Assembly (NCBI RefSeq): GCF_023277745.1
Contig: NZ_CP086322.1
Span: 1,736,001 to 1,800,000, forward strand
From: Streptomyces halobius
GTDB lineage: Bacteria; Actinomycetota; Actinomycetes; Streptomycetales; Streptomycetaceae
Direction of reading: 5' to 3'
DNA length: 64,000 nucleotides
Position 1 is the stretch's first letter, and each line of letters begins with the position of its first letter. Of this stretch, positions 24,262-32,094 are shown piece by piece. The translations under genes and the position numbers were made by a program. Under the pieces are notes generated by a model. The model was given only the letters and a program-made list of their open reading frames with translations. It was not told the DNA's origin and did no database searches.

Positions 24262-25509
24262 CTACCGCGGTAGAGACACCCTGATGTCAAGCCCGCCGCC
24301 TTCGCGGGGCTCGGCGGTGATGGTGCCGTCGTGCGCCCGCACCACGGACTTCACGATGGACAGCCCCAGGCCGACGCCCTTGTCGCTGCCGGTCCGCTCG
24401 GTGCGCAGCCGCCGGAAGGGCTCGAAGAGATTCTCGATCTCGTAGGCGGGGACCACGGGGCCGGTGTTGGTGACCACCAGCACCGCGCAACCGGGCTGCG
24501 GCTCGGTGGTGACCTCGACCCAGCCCTCCTCGGGAACGTTGTAGCGCACCGCGTTCTGCACGAGGTTCAGCGCGATCCGCTCCAGCAGCACACCGTTGCC
24601 CTGGACGAAGACCTGCTGACGGACCCCGCGCAACGCCACGCCCTTGGTGTGCGCCTCCTCGCGGGTCTGCTCGACCGCCTGCGCCGCGACCTCCGACAGA
24701 TCCACGGGCTTCTTGTCGACGACCTTGTTCTCACTGCGCGCGAGCAGCAGCAGCCCCTCCACCAGCTGCTCACTGCGCTCGTTCGTCGCCAGCAGCGTCT
24801 TGCCCAGCTGCGCCAGCTCCGGGGACGCGTCCGGATCGGCGAGCTGGACCTCCAGCAGCGTGCGGTTGATCGCCAACGGGGTACGCAGCTCGTGCGAAGC
24901 GTTGGAGACAAAGCGACGCTGCGACTCGAAGGCCCGGTCCAGCCGGTCCAGCATCTCGTCGAACGTATCGGCCAGCTCCTTGAGCTCATCGTCCGGACCG
25001 CCCAGCTCGATCCGGCGGTGCAGATCCGAGCCGGCCACCCGCTGCGCGGTCCGCGTGATCCGGCCCAGCGGCGACAGCACCCGCCCCGCCATCGCGTACC
25101 CGAACGCGAACGCCACCACGGTCAGCCCCACCAGCGCCATCAGCGAACGGTGGAAAAGGGTGTGCAGTGCTGCGGCGCGCTGCTGCTCGAAGCAGCCGCT
25201 CAGGGCGACGTTGATCTCGTGGAGGGAAGCAGCCGAGGACAGCGGGGGGCATCTGTCGCTGCTGACCCTGATGTCGCTGCCGGAGACTCCGAGCGACGGG
25301 ACGCCGTCTGCGAGGGCGTTCGCGGCGAGGATGTAGATGATCGCGAGCAGCACCATGCCGGCCATCAGGAACATCCCGCCGTACAGCAGCGTGAGCCTTA
25401 TCCGGATGGTCGGCCGCAGCCAGAGAGCCGGCCGGTCAGAGGGGTTGGGGTCCCACGTGGGTTCGGCAGGCGCGGTCAGCGGTGCGGACGATTCGGAGGT
25501 TGCGGCCAT
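24262..25509 (-). CDS. Membrane sensor histidine kinase (orphan)
   Basis: Two-component sensor of 415 aa. Two transmembrane helices (about 40-62 and 125-147) bracket an extracellular loop of about 60 residues with a Cys pair. A HAMP domain follows (AGRVLSPLGRITRTAQRVAG), then the HisKA H-box SNASHELRTPLAINR with phospho-acceptor His206. The HATPase domain has N-box LNLVQNAVRYN, G1 and the GVGLGLSIVKSVV G2 box. In Streptomyces this subfamily is normally encoded directly after an OmpR-type response regulator. Here the 450 bp upstream contain no receiver domain, so the partner is missing or elsewhere. The ATG at 25509 has a weak ribosome-binding site, fitting loss of a coupled upstream gene. Confidence 0.93.
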   Translation of the reverse strand: MAATSESSAPLTAPAEPTWDPNPSDRPALWLRPTIRIRLTLLYGGMFLMAGMVLLAIIYILAANALADGVPSLGVSGSDIRVSSDRCPPLSSAASLHEINVALSGCFEQQRAAALHTLFHRSLMALVGLTVVAFAFGYAMAGRVLSPLGRITRTAQRVAGSDLHRRIELGGPDDELKELADTFDEMLDRLDRAFESQRRFVSNASHELRTPLAINRTLLEVQLADPDASPELAQLGKTLLATNERSEQLVEGLLLLARSENKVVDKKPVDLSEVAAQAVEQTREEAHTKGVALRGVRQQVFVQGNGVLLERIALNLVQNAVRYNVPEEGWVEVTTEPQPGCAVLVVTNTGPVVPAYEIENLFEPFRRLRTERTGSDKGVGLGLSIVKSVVRAHDGTITAEPREGGGLDIRVSLPR

Positions 25510-25964
25510 CGCCGGTCAGCCTCGGCAACCCGGAACGGGCTCAATGACCAAAACCGGGATGATGAGCGAACGCACTGCCGATCCTCTCTCATGCGCCTTG
25601 CAGCAGACGGGTGTTGCTTGCCTCCATTCTGCTCAGACAAGCCATAAACCGGCGGTAAGAAGTGCGGTCAGCAAGGCACCGACCACACTTCACGGTCATG
25701 GATACCTTCCTGTTACGAGAAGCGTTCCTGTTAAGAGAAGGGCGTGACGGAGAGCTTCTTCTCCGTCTTCCGGCCGAGATGTTTCACGGCAGATTCGGGA
25801 CCAAAGTCCCGCATGGTGCGGCGGTTGCGTCACCGTGTTCTCCTCTCCGGCCCACTGTTACAAATACGAGGGGATGCCGTGATGCGGGATGAATAGCTTC
25901 CTTGGTGTCGCCGCCGAACGGAGCGGATGACGACGACCGACTCGGACCCGTAAAGGAACTCCCG
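25510..25964. other. Divergent promoter region with an 18-bp tandem repeat
   Basis: Between the histidine kinase (minus) and the cell-wall protein gene (plus). TTCCTGTTACGAGAAGCG (25707-25724) is followed head-to-tail by TTCCTGTTAAGAGAAGGG (25725-25742), 16 of 18 identical. OmpR-type regulators bind such direct repeats. Also a short hairpin GGGAC-caaa-GTCCC at about 25797-25810. No gene found. Confidence 0.45.
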
Positions 25965-26747
25965 ATGGCTTCCTCCCCCCGCACGGCCACCCGCCGCCGC
26001 AACCTCGTCCGTACGTCCGCGATCGCCGCCGCCGCAGGCTCGGCGCTGCTGCTGCCGGCCTCCGCCGCGTTCGCCGACAGCCCCGCCCCCGCCAGCTCTG
26101 CGAGCCCGAATGCCGAGCAGGACACGAAGCAGGACGGCAGCCAGGGCCAGGGCACGAACAGCCAGGAGAAGGACAAGGGCAGGGAGAAGGACAAGACAGG
26201 CGAGCGCAGGTTCGTCCGTGCCCAGGGCCTGTCCGGCGGCTTCACCGCCAAGGTCTACCAGCTCGGCCAGAACCACTACCAGGCCGACATGTACGCCAAG
26301 GCCCCCGACACCGGCAAGCTCGTCAGGTACGACACGCTGGAGACCAAGGACGGCAAGCCCGCCTACGGCCGGCACAACGGCGCCCACTTCGCCCTGCAGC
26401 CCGACGGCACCATGACCTCCTGGGCAGAGGGCGGCAACAAGAAGGCAGACAACAAGGCGGACAAGAAGGCGGATAACAAGGACGCGAAGAACGAGAAGGG
26501 CAAGAAGGGCAGCGACGGCAAGAAGAAGGGCCAGAAGAACGGCCAGAACAAGGTCACGCCGGGCGACCACACCAAGCAGCAGGGCAAGGTCATCCCCAAG
26601 GGCGGCGTCAAGGCCGGTGCCGAAGGCGTCGAGACGGGTGACAACACCATGCTGCTCGCCGGTGGCGGTGCCGCCGCTGCCGCCTCGGGCCTCGGTTTCG
26701 CCGCGCTGCGCCGCCGCAGGGCCGACGAGTCCGGCGACAACGCCTGA
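25965..26747 (+). CDS. Lys-rich surface protein, probable class F sortase substrate
   Basis: Exported 260-aa protein. An Arg-rich signal peptide (TRRRNLVRTSAIAAAAG) is cleaved after AFA. A folded segment (about 80-150: FVRAQGLSGGFTAKVYQLG, NHYQADMYAKAPDTGKLV) precedes a low-complexity Lys/Asp/Asn/Gly region (KKADNKADKKADNKD and similar). The C-terminus is a sorting-type tail: TGDNTMLLAGGG, a hydrophobic helix and RRRR. There is no LPXTG. The adjoining class F sortase gene, 138 bp downstream, suggests it is that enzyme's substrate through the TG/hydrophobic/Arg tail (inference). Start at the ATG after AAAGGAACT; a longer frame to 25902 lacks a ribosome-binding site. Confidence 0.85.
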   Translation: MASSPRTATRRRNLVRTSAIAAAAGSALLLPASAAFADSPAPASSASPNAEQDTKQDGSQGQGTNSQEKDKGREKDKTGERRFVRAQGLSGGFTAKVYQLGQNHYQADMYAKAPDTGKLVRYDTLETKDGKPAYGRHNGAHFALQPDGTMTSWAEGGNKKADNKADKKADNKDAKNEKGKKGSDGKKKGQKNGQNKVTPGDHTKQQGKVIPKGGVKAGAEGVETGDNTMLLAGGGAAAAASGLGFAALRRRRADESGDNA

Positions 26748-26885
26748 ACCACCCTCATGCCACACAGGAGTTGAGGCGGTCCGCTCTTCCCTCACCGGAG
26801 CGGACCGCCCCGCCGTTGCCCGTTCCCCTGCCCAATCCTCTGCCCGCACCCGTACCACCCGCCCCGCCACGCACCTGGAGTCGCC

Positions 26886-27503
26886 GTGACCACTACTCGC
26901 ACGCCCCGTCTCGGGCGTCTCGCGACCTGCGCCGCGCTGGCGCTTGCCGTCGCCGGCGGGCTGACGGCCTGCGGCAGCGGCGACACCCCGGGCCCCGACG
27001 TCACCATCAAGAACGCGGCGACCGCCCCGGCCAAGGAGACCGCCCCACCCATGGCGCCCTCCCAGCCCAAACGCCTGCAGATCCCCTCCGCGGGCGTGGA
27101 CGCCGGTCCGTTCGTGCCGCTGGAGGTGGACAGCGGCGGAGAACTCGGCGTACCGCCGGTGAGCCAGGCCGAACAGCCCGGCTGGTGGACCAAGAGCCCC
27201 ACCCCCGGTGAGAAGGGCGCCTCGATCATCGTCGCCCACTACGACACCAAGAACGGCCCGGCCCTGATGAGGAACGTCAAGAACATCAACGTCGGCGACG
27301 TGATCAAGGTGCTGCGCGAGGACGGCTCCACCGCCACCTTCACGATCCGCGAGCGCCAGCAGGTCAAGAAGGACGACTTCCCCACCCGGAAGGTCTACGG
27401 CGACACCGAGCGCCCGGAGCTGCGCCTGATCACCTGCGGCGGCGAGATCGTCGACGGCCACCGCTCGGCCAACATCATCTTCTACGCCGACCTCGTGAAG
27501 TGA
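26886..27503 (+). CDS. Class F sortase
   Basis: Membrane-anchored transpeptidase of 205 aa joining sorted proteins to the cell wall. A lipoprotein-like N-terminus (LTACGSG) is followed by a linker and the sortase barrel. The catalytic triad is visible: His118 in VAHYDTKNGPAL, Cys184 in LRLITCGG and Arg193 in GHRSANIIFYADLVK. The length fits class F, the actinobacterial family with a short barrel. GTG start. Immediately preceded by its probable substrate. The lipobox is unusual for a sortase, where an uncleaved N-terminal helix is more common, and may mean lipid anchoring. Confidence 0.93.
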   Translation: MTTTRTPRLGRLATCAALALAVAGGLTACGSGDTPGPDVTIKNAATAPAKETAPPMAPSQPKRLQIPSAGVDAGPFVPLEVDSGGELGVPPVSQAEQPGWWTKSPTPGEKGASIIVAHYDTKNGPALMRNVKNINVGDVIKVLREDGSTATFTIRERQQVKKDDFPTRKVYGDTERPELRLITCGGEIVDGHRSANIIFYADLVK

Positions 27504-27942
27504 CCCGCAGTACCCGGAGCACCCGAAGGACCTGCTACACCCGCAGTACCTGGAGCACCGCAGTACCCGAAGTGTCCAACGTGCCCGGAGGCCCCAGGTC
27601 GGCGAGGTCAGTGGGTTCGTTCAGCCGGTGTCGCGGCGTGCTGTGACCCGGTCGTCACGTCGTTCTTACGCCCCTTTCCCGGGAGGGACGCGGCCGCGCT
27701 GGCGAGAAGCACCCTCTTGCCGGTCCCTTCCGCTTGCTGGGCGCCTCTCCCCCGCACTAGCTTCGCTCCGCACTGCCCGCACGCACCCTCCAAGCGGGCA
27801 CCGGTACTTCGTGTGTCCCGGACGGCGTGTGTCCGGACGGCAGCGCACCATCCGCGGCCGTAAGTCATCCGCACCACCCGCGATCTTCCCGGTTTCCCCG
27901 GCTTCCGGCCCGGAACGAGCTGACAACCGAAGGCTCTGCCCA
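27504..27942. other. Intergenic region upstream of the graspetide precursor, with degenerate repeats
   Basis: Directly after the sortase stop, short related units repeat: CGCAGTACCCGGAGCACCC, CGCAGTACCTGGAGCACC and GCAGTACCCGAAG (27506-27575). The rest is GC-rich with no gene and should contain the tgmA promoter, which I could not place. Confidence 0.4.
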
Positions 27943-28245
27943 ATGGAACAGAACCCGGCCACCCCCTGGGGCCTGTCGCGTCTCGGTTCATACGCCCCGG
28001 CAGGCGAACAACCCGAGGTAACCGCCGAGTTGGACCCCACGTCGCAGACCACCCGGTACCGCGATGCGGCGGACCAGCCCGTGGCGATCGACGAACAGCG
28101 CGCAGGTCGATGCGCCGCGCCGTCCACCACCCGGCCGCAAGGACAAGGCGACGGAGGCGGGTACACCGATGACGCCGATGACATCGATGACATCGATGAG
28201 GTCCACGGCGACGAGGGAAGCGACGGCGGCGACGACTACCACTGA
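27943..28245 (+). CDS. tgmA: ATP-grasp-target RiPP (graspetide) precursor peptide
   Basis: Precursor of 100 aa. The leader has the hallmark PWGLSRLGSY motif (residues 8-17), then LDPTSQTTRYRDAADQPVA (30-48). The C-terminal core is extremely acidic (TDDADDIDDIDEV, GDEGSDGGDDYH) with a few Thr/Ser/Tyr donors, the pattern from which the ligase forms side-chain ester or amide crosslinks. Immediately followed by the ATP-grasp ligase gene, one base between stop and ATG. Canonical family members have a Gly-Lys-His-Gly-Thr segment and more Thr in the core; neither is clear here, so the core may also have drifted. Since the ligase is broken, no mature product is expected from this locus alone. Confidence 0.82.
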   Translation: MEQNPATPWGLSRLGSYAPAGEQPEVTAELDPTSQTTRYRDAADQPVAIDEQRAGRCAAPSTTRPQGQGDGGGYTDDADDIDDIDEVHGDEGSDGGDDYH

Positions 28246-28246
28246 C

Positions 28247-29279
28247 ATGGAATCCTCACCGGTCCTCGCCGTGACCTCGCTCGGTGACGTCACCGCGGAT
28301 CTGGTGCTGGACGAGCTGTACGGCCGGGGAGTCCCGGTCGTACGGCTCGATCCGGGCACCGACTTCACCGCCGGTGCCGCCATGGCGGCCCGCTACGACA
28401 CCCACGGCCCGCACGGGACCCTGCACACCGCCACCCGCCACCCGCCACCTGGATCTCTCGGCCGTGCGTTCCGTCTACTGGCGCCGCCCCACCCCCCCAT
28501 GGGGCCACCGACCCGGCCATCGAGTCCACCGCGTCCCGTTTCGCCACCGCCCAGGCCCGCGCCGGCTACGGCGGCGTTCTCGCCTCGCTCCCCGGCGCGC
28601 TCTACGTCAACCATCCCTGGCGCAACCGCGACGCCGAATCCAAGCCCGCCCAGCTCGCCACCGCCGCCCGGGTCGGCCTCGACCTGCCCCCGACCCTCAT
28701 CACCAACGACCCCGACGCCGCCCGGCGCTTCGTCGCCCAGCACGGCCCGGCCGTCTACAAACCCGTACACGCCGTACACATCGGCGCGGACGGCACGGGC
28801 GCCCCCGCCCGCACCATCTGGGCCCGCACCGTCGACCCCGACGAGATCGACGACGGCATCTCGGCCTGCCCGCACCTGTTCCAGTCCCGCGTCCCCAAGG
28901 TCGCGGACATCAGGCTCGCCGCCGTCGGCGACCAGCTCTTCGCCACCCGTATCGACATCGACGGCGACTCGACTGGCGCCAGGACTACGACGCCCTCACC
29001 TACTCCCCCACCGAGCCACCCCCCGCCGTCCGTACCGCGGTACGCGCCTACCTCGACGCCTTCGGCCTCCTCTTCGCAGCATTCGACTTCGCCGTACGGG
29101 CCGACGGCCGCTGGATCTGGCTGGAGACCAACCCGAACGGCCAGTGGGCCTTCGTCGACGAGCCCACCCGTCGAGCGATCACCACCGCCCTCGCCGACCG
29201 CCTCCAGGAAGGGATCCCGTACGAGGACATGTCCCGCCCGGCGGACCAGAACCGGAATCGGAGGCGGGGGTGCCCATGA
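28247..29279 (+). pseudogene. tgmB: ATP-grasp graspetide ligase with three frameshifts
   Basis: The enzyme would link core carboxylates to Ser/Thr/Lys side chains. All three frames carry pieces of one protein. Frame 1 starts MESSPVLAVTSLGDVTADLV and runs to THGPHGTLHTATRH. A 7-bp tandem duplication (CCCGCCA, 28434-28447) moves to LDLSAVRSVYWRRPTPPWG. One base is lost near 28505 in a G/C run, giving ATDPAIESTASRFATA, YVNHPWRNRDAESKPAQL, VYKPVHAVHIG (nucleotide-binding Lys) and RVPKVADIRLAAVGDQL. Another loss near 28970 gives LDWRQDYDALTYSP and WIWLETNPNGQWAF (metal-binding Asn/Glu) to the stop. Apart from these shifts the protein is full length, so decay is recent, or the assembly has indel errors. 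Confidence 0.88.
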
Positions 29280-29399
29280 ACACGACCCGGACGCTGGTGC
29301 CCGGGATCAGGCGTCGAGAGGTTCCGGCCTGGTGGGCACCTCGAACGCAGCCGCCACGGTGAGTGGTTGGTCAGCCGCGTACCCGTTCCAGAGTACTCG

Positions 29400-29790
29400 C
29401 GGGGCAGTCCCGTGCCGGGCTTCCGTGGACCGGTGCCTCGGCGGCCGACGGCCCAGAGCGTGGTGCGGCTCTGGTCCCACAGCACACCGTGAGCGTCCAG
29501 AAGGCGATCGCTCCAGTCGGTGAGGGCAGCGCCCTCGTGACTGAGGCGCCGACGGTGCACAGTAATCGCCCCGTCGGGCCCCTCACCACCGACCGTTCCA
29601 TGTGGGGCCGCGGTGACCAGGGGCCCGTCGGGCAGCAACTGGACGGAGTGCGTCGAGCCGGGGGCCACCAGCTCGAACACGGTTTCCCCTTGCGGAAAAC
29701 TCACCACGAATATCTTTGCACCGCCTCCCGCGATGACGTACCGACAGCCGTTGGCGTCTGGTGACCAGGCGCGGTACCGGCAAGCGGGCC
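29400..29790 (-). pseudogene. Fragment of a DUF6528-like beta-propeller protein
   Basis: Minus-strand text YRAWSPDANGCRYVIAGGG, AKIFVVSFPQGETVFELV, HSVQLLPDGPLV, HRRRLSHEGAALTDWSD and LDAHGVLWDQSRTTLWAVG resembles the repeated blades of secreted DUF6528/YncE-like proteins (xHSIELLPDG, AHGVLWDPxxxxLWA). Both ends are missing and no start codon with a ribosome-binding site exists; signal peptide absent. Probably a leftover, with moderate certainty about family. Confidence 0.5.
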
Positions 29791-29811
29791 CTTGAGGGGG
29801 TGAGCCATTTA

Positions 29812-29844
29812 CGTCATATCGAATGTGGCCGATTCGATATGACG
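29812..29844. repeat. Perfect 13-bp inverted repeat, operator- or terminator-like
   Basis: CGTCATATCGAAT (29812-29824), 7-nt spacer GTGGCCG, ATTCGATATGACG (29832-29844). Perfectly symmetrical and far more AT-rich than its surroundings. No gene is adjacent with an intact start. Could be a transcription-factor operator, a strong hairpin, or an end of a lost mobile element. Confidence 0.75.
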
Positions 29845-30564
29845 CCGCGGGATTTCCTGCACTTGACGCGGCGGCCTCGCCGGGCTCGACTCTCGGAGAG
29901 ACCGGGTTCTGGAATGTATTTGCGAAACTCGATCTCGCGTACCCTCACACTGCGGCGCCGCCGAGGGGCTGCCGGGTTCCCCTCCGGGTGGCCTCCCTGG
30001 TACTCGACGAGGTGGGGCAGCTCGGCGCATCGCCGCCCATGGCCGGCATCACGGATCGCAGCGGCAGGGGAGTTGGTTCTCGGAATGCCAGGGGGATGTG
30101 GCCGCCATGACTGTCGCATGCTGCGCAGGGAACTACCGCTGTTATTGCGCAGGTTACTGCCCGGCAAGTTGCCCCTCGCCCCTCGTACATGGCTCGCATA
30201 TTGTGTATGCGTTCCTCACCGAGCGTCTGCCGGACGACGGCCAACCCTTTTGTCATGCCGGGGTGTCCATGAACGGTGGCATCAGGGCACCCATCGGACG
30301 GCGATTGCCGGGGCGTCGATGGCGAGGACGAAGCGGGTCACCCGCGGTGCCGGGAAGGCGCCCGGCTCGGCGTCAGATCCGTCCCCGTCGCGTCACCACC
30401 CGTCACACCCGCCCCCGTCGCATCACACCCGTCCCCGTCGCGTCGCACCCTTCACGTCACGTCGGGTCCGTCATCCGCTCGGGCCACGTGACCGCGCCGA
30501 GGCTCAGCACAGGAGATTTTTGGTGAGGTGGGTCACTGTCAAGCACTGATCAAAGGAAAGGAAC
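29845..30564. other. Upstream region of the aldehyde-forming operon
   Basis: About 700 bp without a well-supported gene. Contains the Pro/Ser-coding tandem repeats at 30379-30450 and, near 30107, a short frame with six Cys in 18 residues. Lower GC at 30490-30560 (GGAGATTTTTGG... CAAGCACTGATC) probably holds the operon promoter; no clear -35/-10. Confidence 0.45.
30379..30450. repeat. Short tandem repeats, CGTCCCCGTCGCGTCACCACC-like
   Basis: Three related units, CGTCCCCGTCGCGTCACC, CGCCCCCGTCGCATCACACC and CGTCCCCGTCGCGTCGCACC, lie head to tail with a short insert after the first. They lie 110-180 bp before the operon start. May be slippage products. Confidence 0.5.
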
Positions 30565-32094
30565 TTGGCGGATACGCACGGCATCTGGAGGAAAATCAGC
30601 GGTAAGCGCCTGTTTCCGGCCGAGCCAGTTGTCGCCGGGCCCGTCGCTCATGACATAACATCACCGATCGAAGTCCCCAGAACAGAACGGTTCGAGATCC
30701 CCCTCTCCGGGGTTCTGCCGAGTCGTCTGTTGCTGACTCCACACCAAGAGCTGGTGCCGCACACCCCGTGGTACCGGTTCCTTCTGTATGCCGAAAACCA
30801 GGAATCAATGCCCGTTCAACCATTAACGGAACTCATACGCTTCGTGCGTCACAACTCGCCCTTCTATCGGGACCTCTACACCGGCCTCCCGGATCAGGTG
30901 GACGAGTTGACGGACCTTCCGGTCATCCCCCAAGAGGCATTCTGGCGAGCCAACACGCCCCGCCACAACCGCCTTTTGACCGGTCCGCTCGATGAGGCGG
31001 TGGTCTTCAAGAGCGGCGGAACGACCGGCGCTCCAAAGTTCTCCGTCTATACCCGCGAAGAATGGCGAGAATTCACCACGGCGTTCGGCGGCGGTCTCGT
31101 CGAGGCCGGACTGCGTCCCGGCCACCGGGTCGCCGACCTCTTCTACGCCGGGGAACTCTACGCAAGCTTCACCTTCATCCTGGATTCCCTCCACCGCGCA
31201 CCCGTCGGCAACGTCCGGCTGCCGATCGGAGGCGCCGCGCCGCTCGAATCGACCGTGCACACGCTGGAAGAATTCGAGGTCGATGTCGTCGCCGGTACCA
31301 CGACGACGCTGTGCGCCCTCGCCGACCATCTGGTCCGCGAAGGGCGCCAACTCCCCGGCGTGGACATCGTGTTCTTCGGGGGCGAGGGACTGTACGAGGA
31401 CCAGCAGCCACTGCTCCGCAAGGCGTTCCCCCGGGCGCAGGCCCGCTCCATCGGCTACGCCGCTGTCGACTCCGGGCTTCTCGGGCAGCCCGTACCGGGT
31501 GCCGACTCCCGCGTCCACCGGGCGTTCACGCCACACACCGTCGTCGAGATCCTCGACGAGAACACCGGTGAACCCCTCACCCGCAACGGCGTCGCGGGCC
31601 GCGTCGTCGTCACGGACCTGCGCCGACGGCTGATGCCCATCATCCGGTACCCCGCGGGCGACCGGGCCGAATGGACCGACCTCGCCGCCGGGCACTTCCG
31701 TATCCTCGGCCGGGCCGAGGAAGGCGTACGCATCGGTGTGGTGTCCCTCTACACCCAGGACGTGCACGACCTGGTGCGCTCCGCGGACCCGACCGGCCAG
31801 GTGATCGGAATGCAGCTCGTCGTACGCCGCTGGGACGGCCGGGACGGGCTGGTGCTGCGTCTGGCCGTCAACGAGGATCCGCTCGCCGGCCGCCACGCGG
31901 ATCCGTCCGGGCTCGCGCACCTGGCCGAGGCCATCGCCAAGGAACTCCTCGCAGCCCGGCCGCTCTACGCCGCGGAGGCCAACGCCGGACGTATCCACCC
32001 GATCGACGTGGAGTGGGTCCGTCACGGCGAGCTGGCCGTCAACTCCCGCACCGGCAAGCTGATCCGGGTCCTCGACGAACGGCCGCACTCATGA
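30565..32094 (+). CDS. PaaK-like adenylate-forming enzyme
   Basis: ANL-superfamily enzyme of 509 aa that activates a carboxylic acid as acyl-AMP and perhaps transfers it to CoA or a protein. The phosphate loop is FKSGGTTGAPKFSVY (about 150-165), followed by YAGELYASFTFI, the VVAGTTTTLCALADHLV substrate region, and GYAAVDSGLLG, the A5-like motif. The C-terminal lid has LIRVLDE. The N-terminal 70 residues are atypical. It resembles phenylacetate-CoA ligase and LuxE-type proteins rather than acyl-CoA synthetases. TTG start, with AAAGGAAAGGAAC ribosome-binding site. First gene of a five-gene operon with ATGA overlaps (30.6-38.5 kb), so it probably supplies the activated acid reduced by the LuxC domain encoded last. 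Confidence 0.86.
   Translation: MADTHGIWRKISGKRLFPAEPVVAGPVAHDITSPIEVPRTERFEIPLSGVLPSRLLLTPHQELVPHTPWYRFLLYAENQESMPVQPLTELIRFVRHNSPFYRDLYTGLPDQVDELTDLPVIPQEAFWRANTPRHNRLLTGPLDEAVVFKSGGTTGAPKFSVYTREEWREFTTAFGGGLVEAGLRPGHRVADLFYAGELYASFTFILDSLHRAPVGNVRLPIGGAAPLESTVHTLEEFEVDVVAGTTTTLCALADHLVREGRQLPGVDIVFFGGEGLYEDQQPLLRKAFPRAQARSIGYAAVDSGLLGQPVPGADSRVHRAFTPHTVVEILDENTGEPLTRNGVAGRVVVTDLRRRLMPIIRYPAGDRAEWTDLAAGHFRILGRAEEGVRIGVVSLYTQDVHDLVRSADPTGQVIGMQLVVRRWDGRDGLVLRLAVNEDPLAGRHADPSGLAHLAEAIAKELLAARPLYAAEANAGRIHPIDVEWVRHGELAVNSRTGKLIRVLDERPHS

Noticed and set aside
30379..30450. CRISPR-like repeats
   Set aside because: Units are short, degenerate and contiguous without unique spacers.
30098..30526. 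142-aa protein before the aldehyde operon
   Set aside because: Most of the frame is tandem-repeat-encoded Arg/Pro sequence. Only the Cys-rich beginning is of interest and is listed as a low-interest finding.
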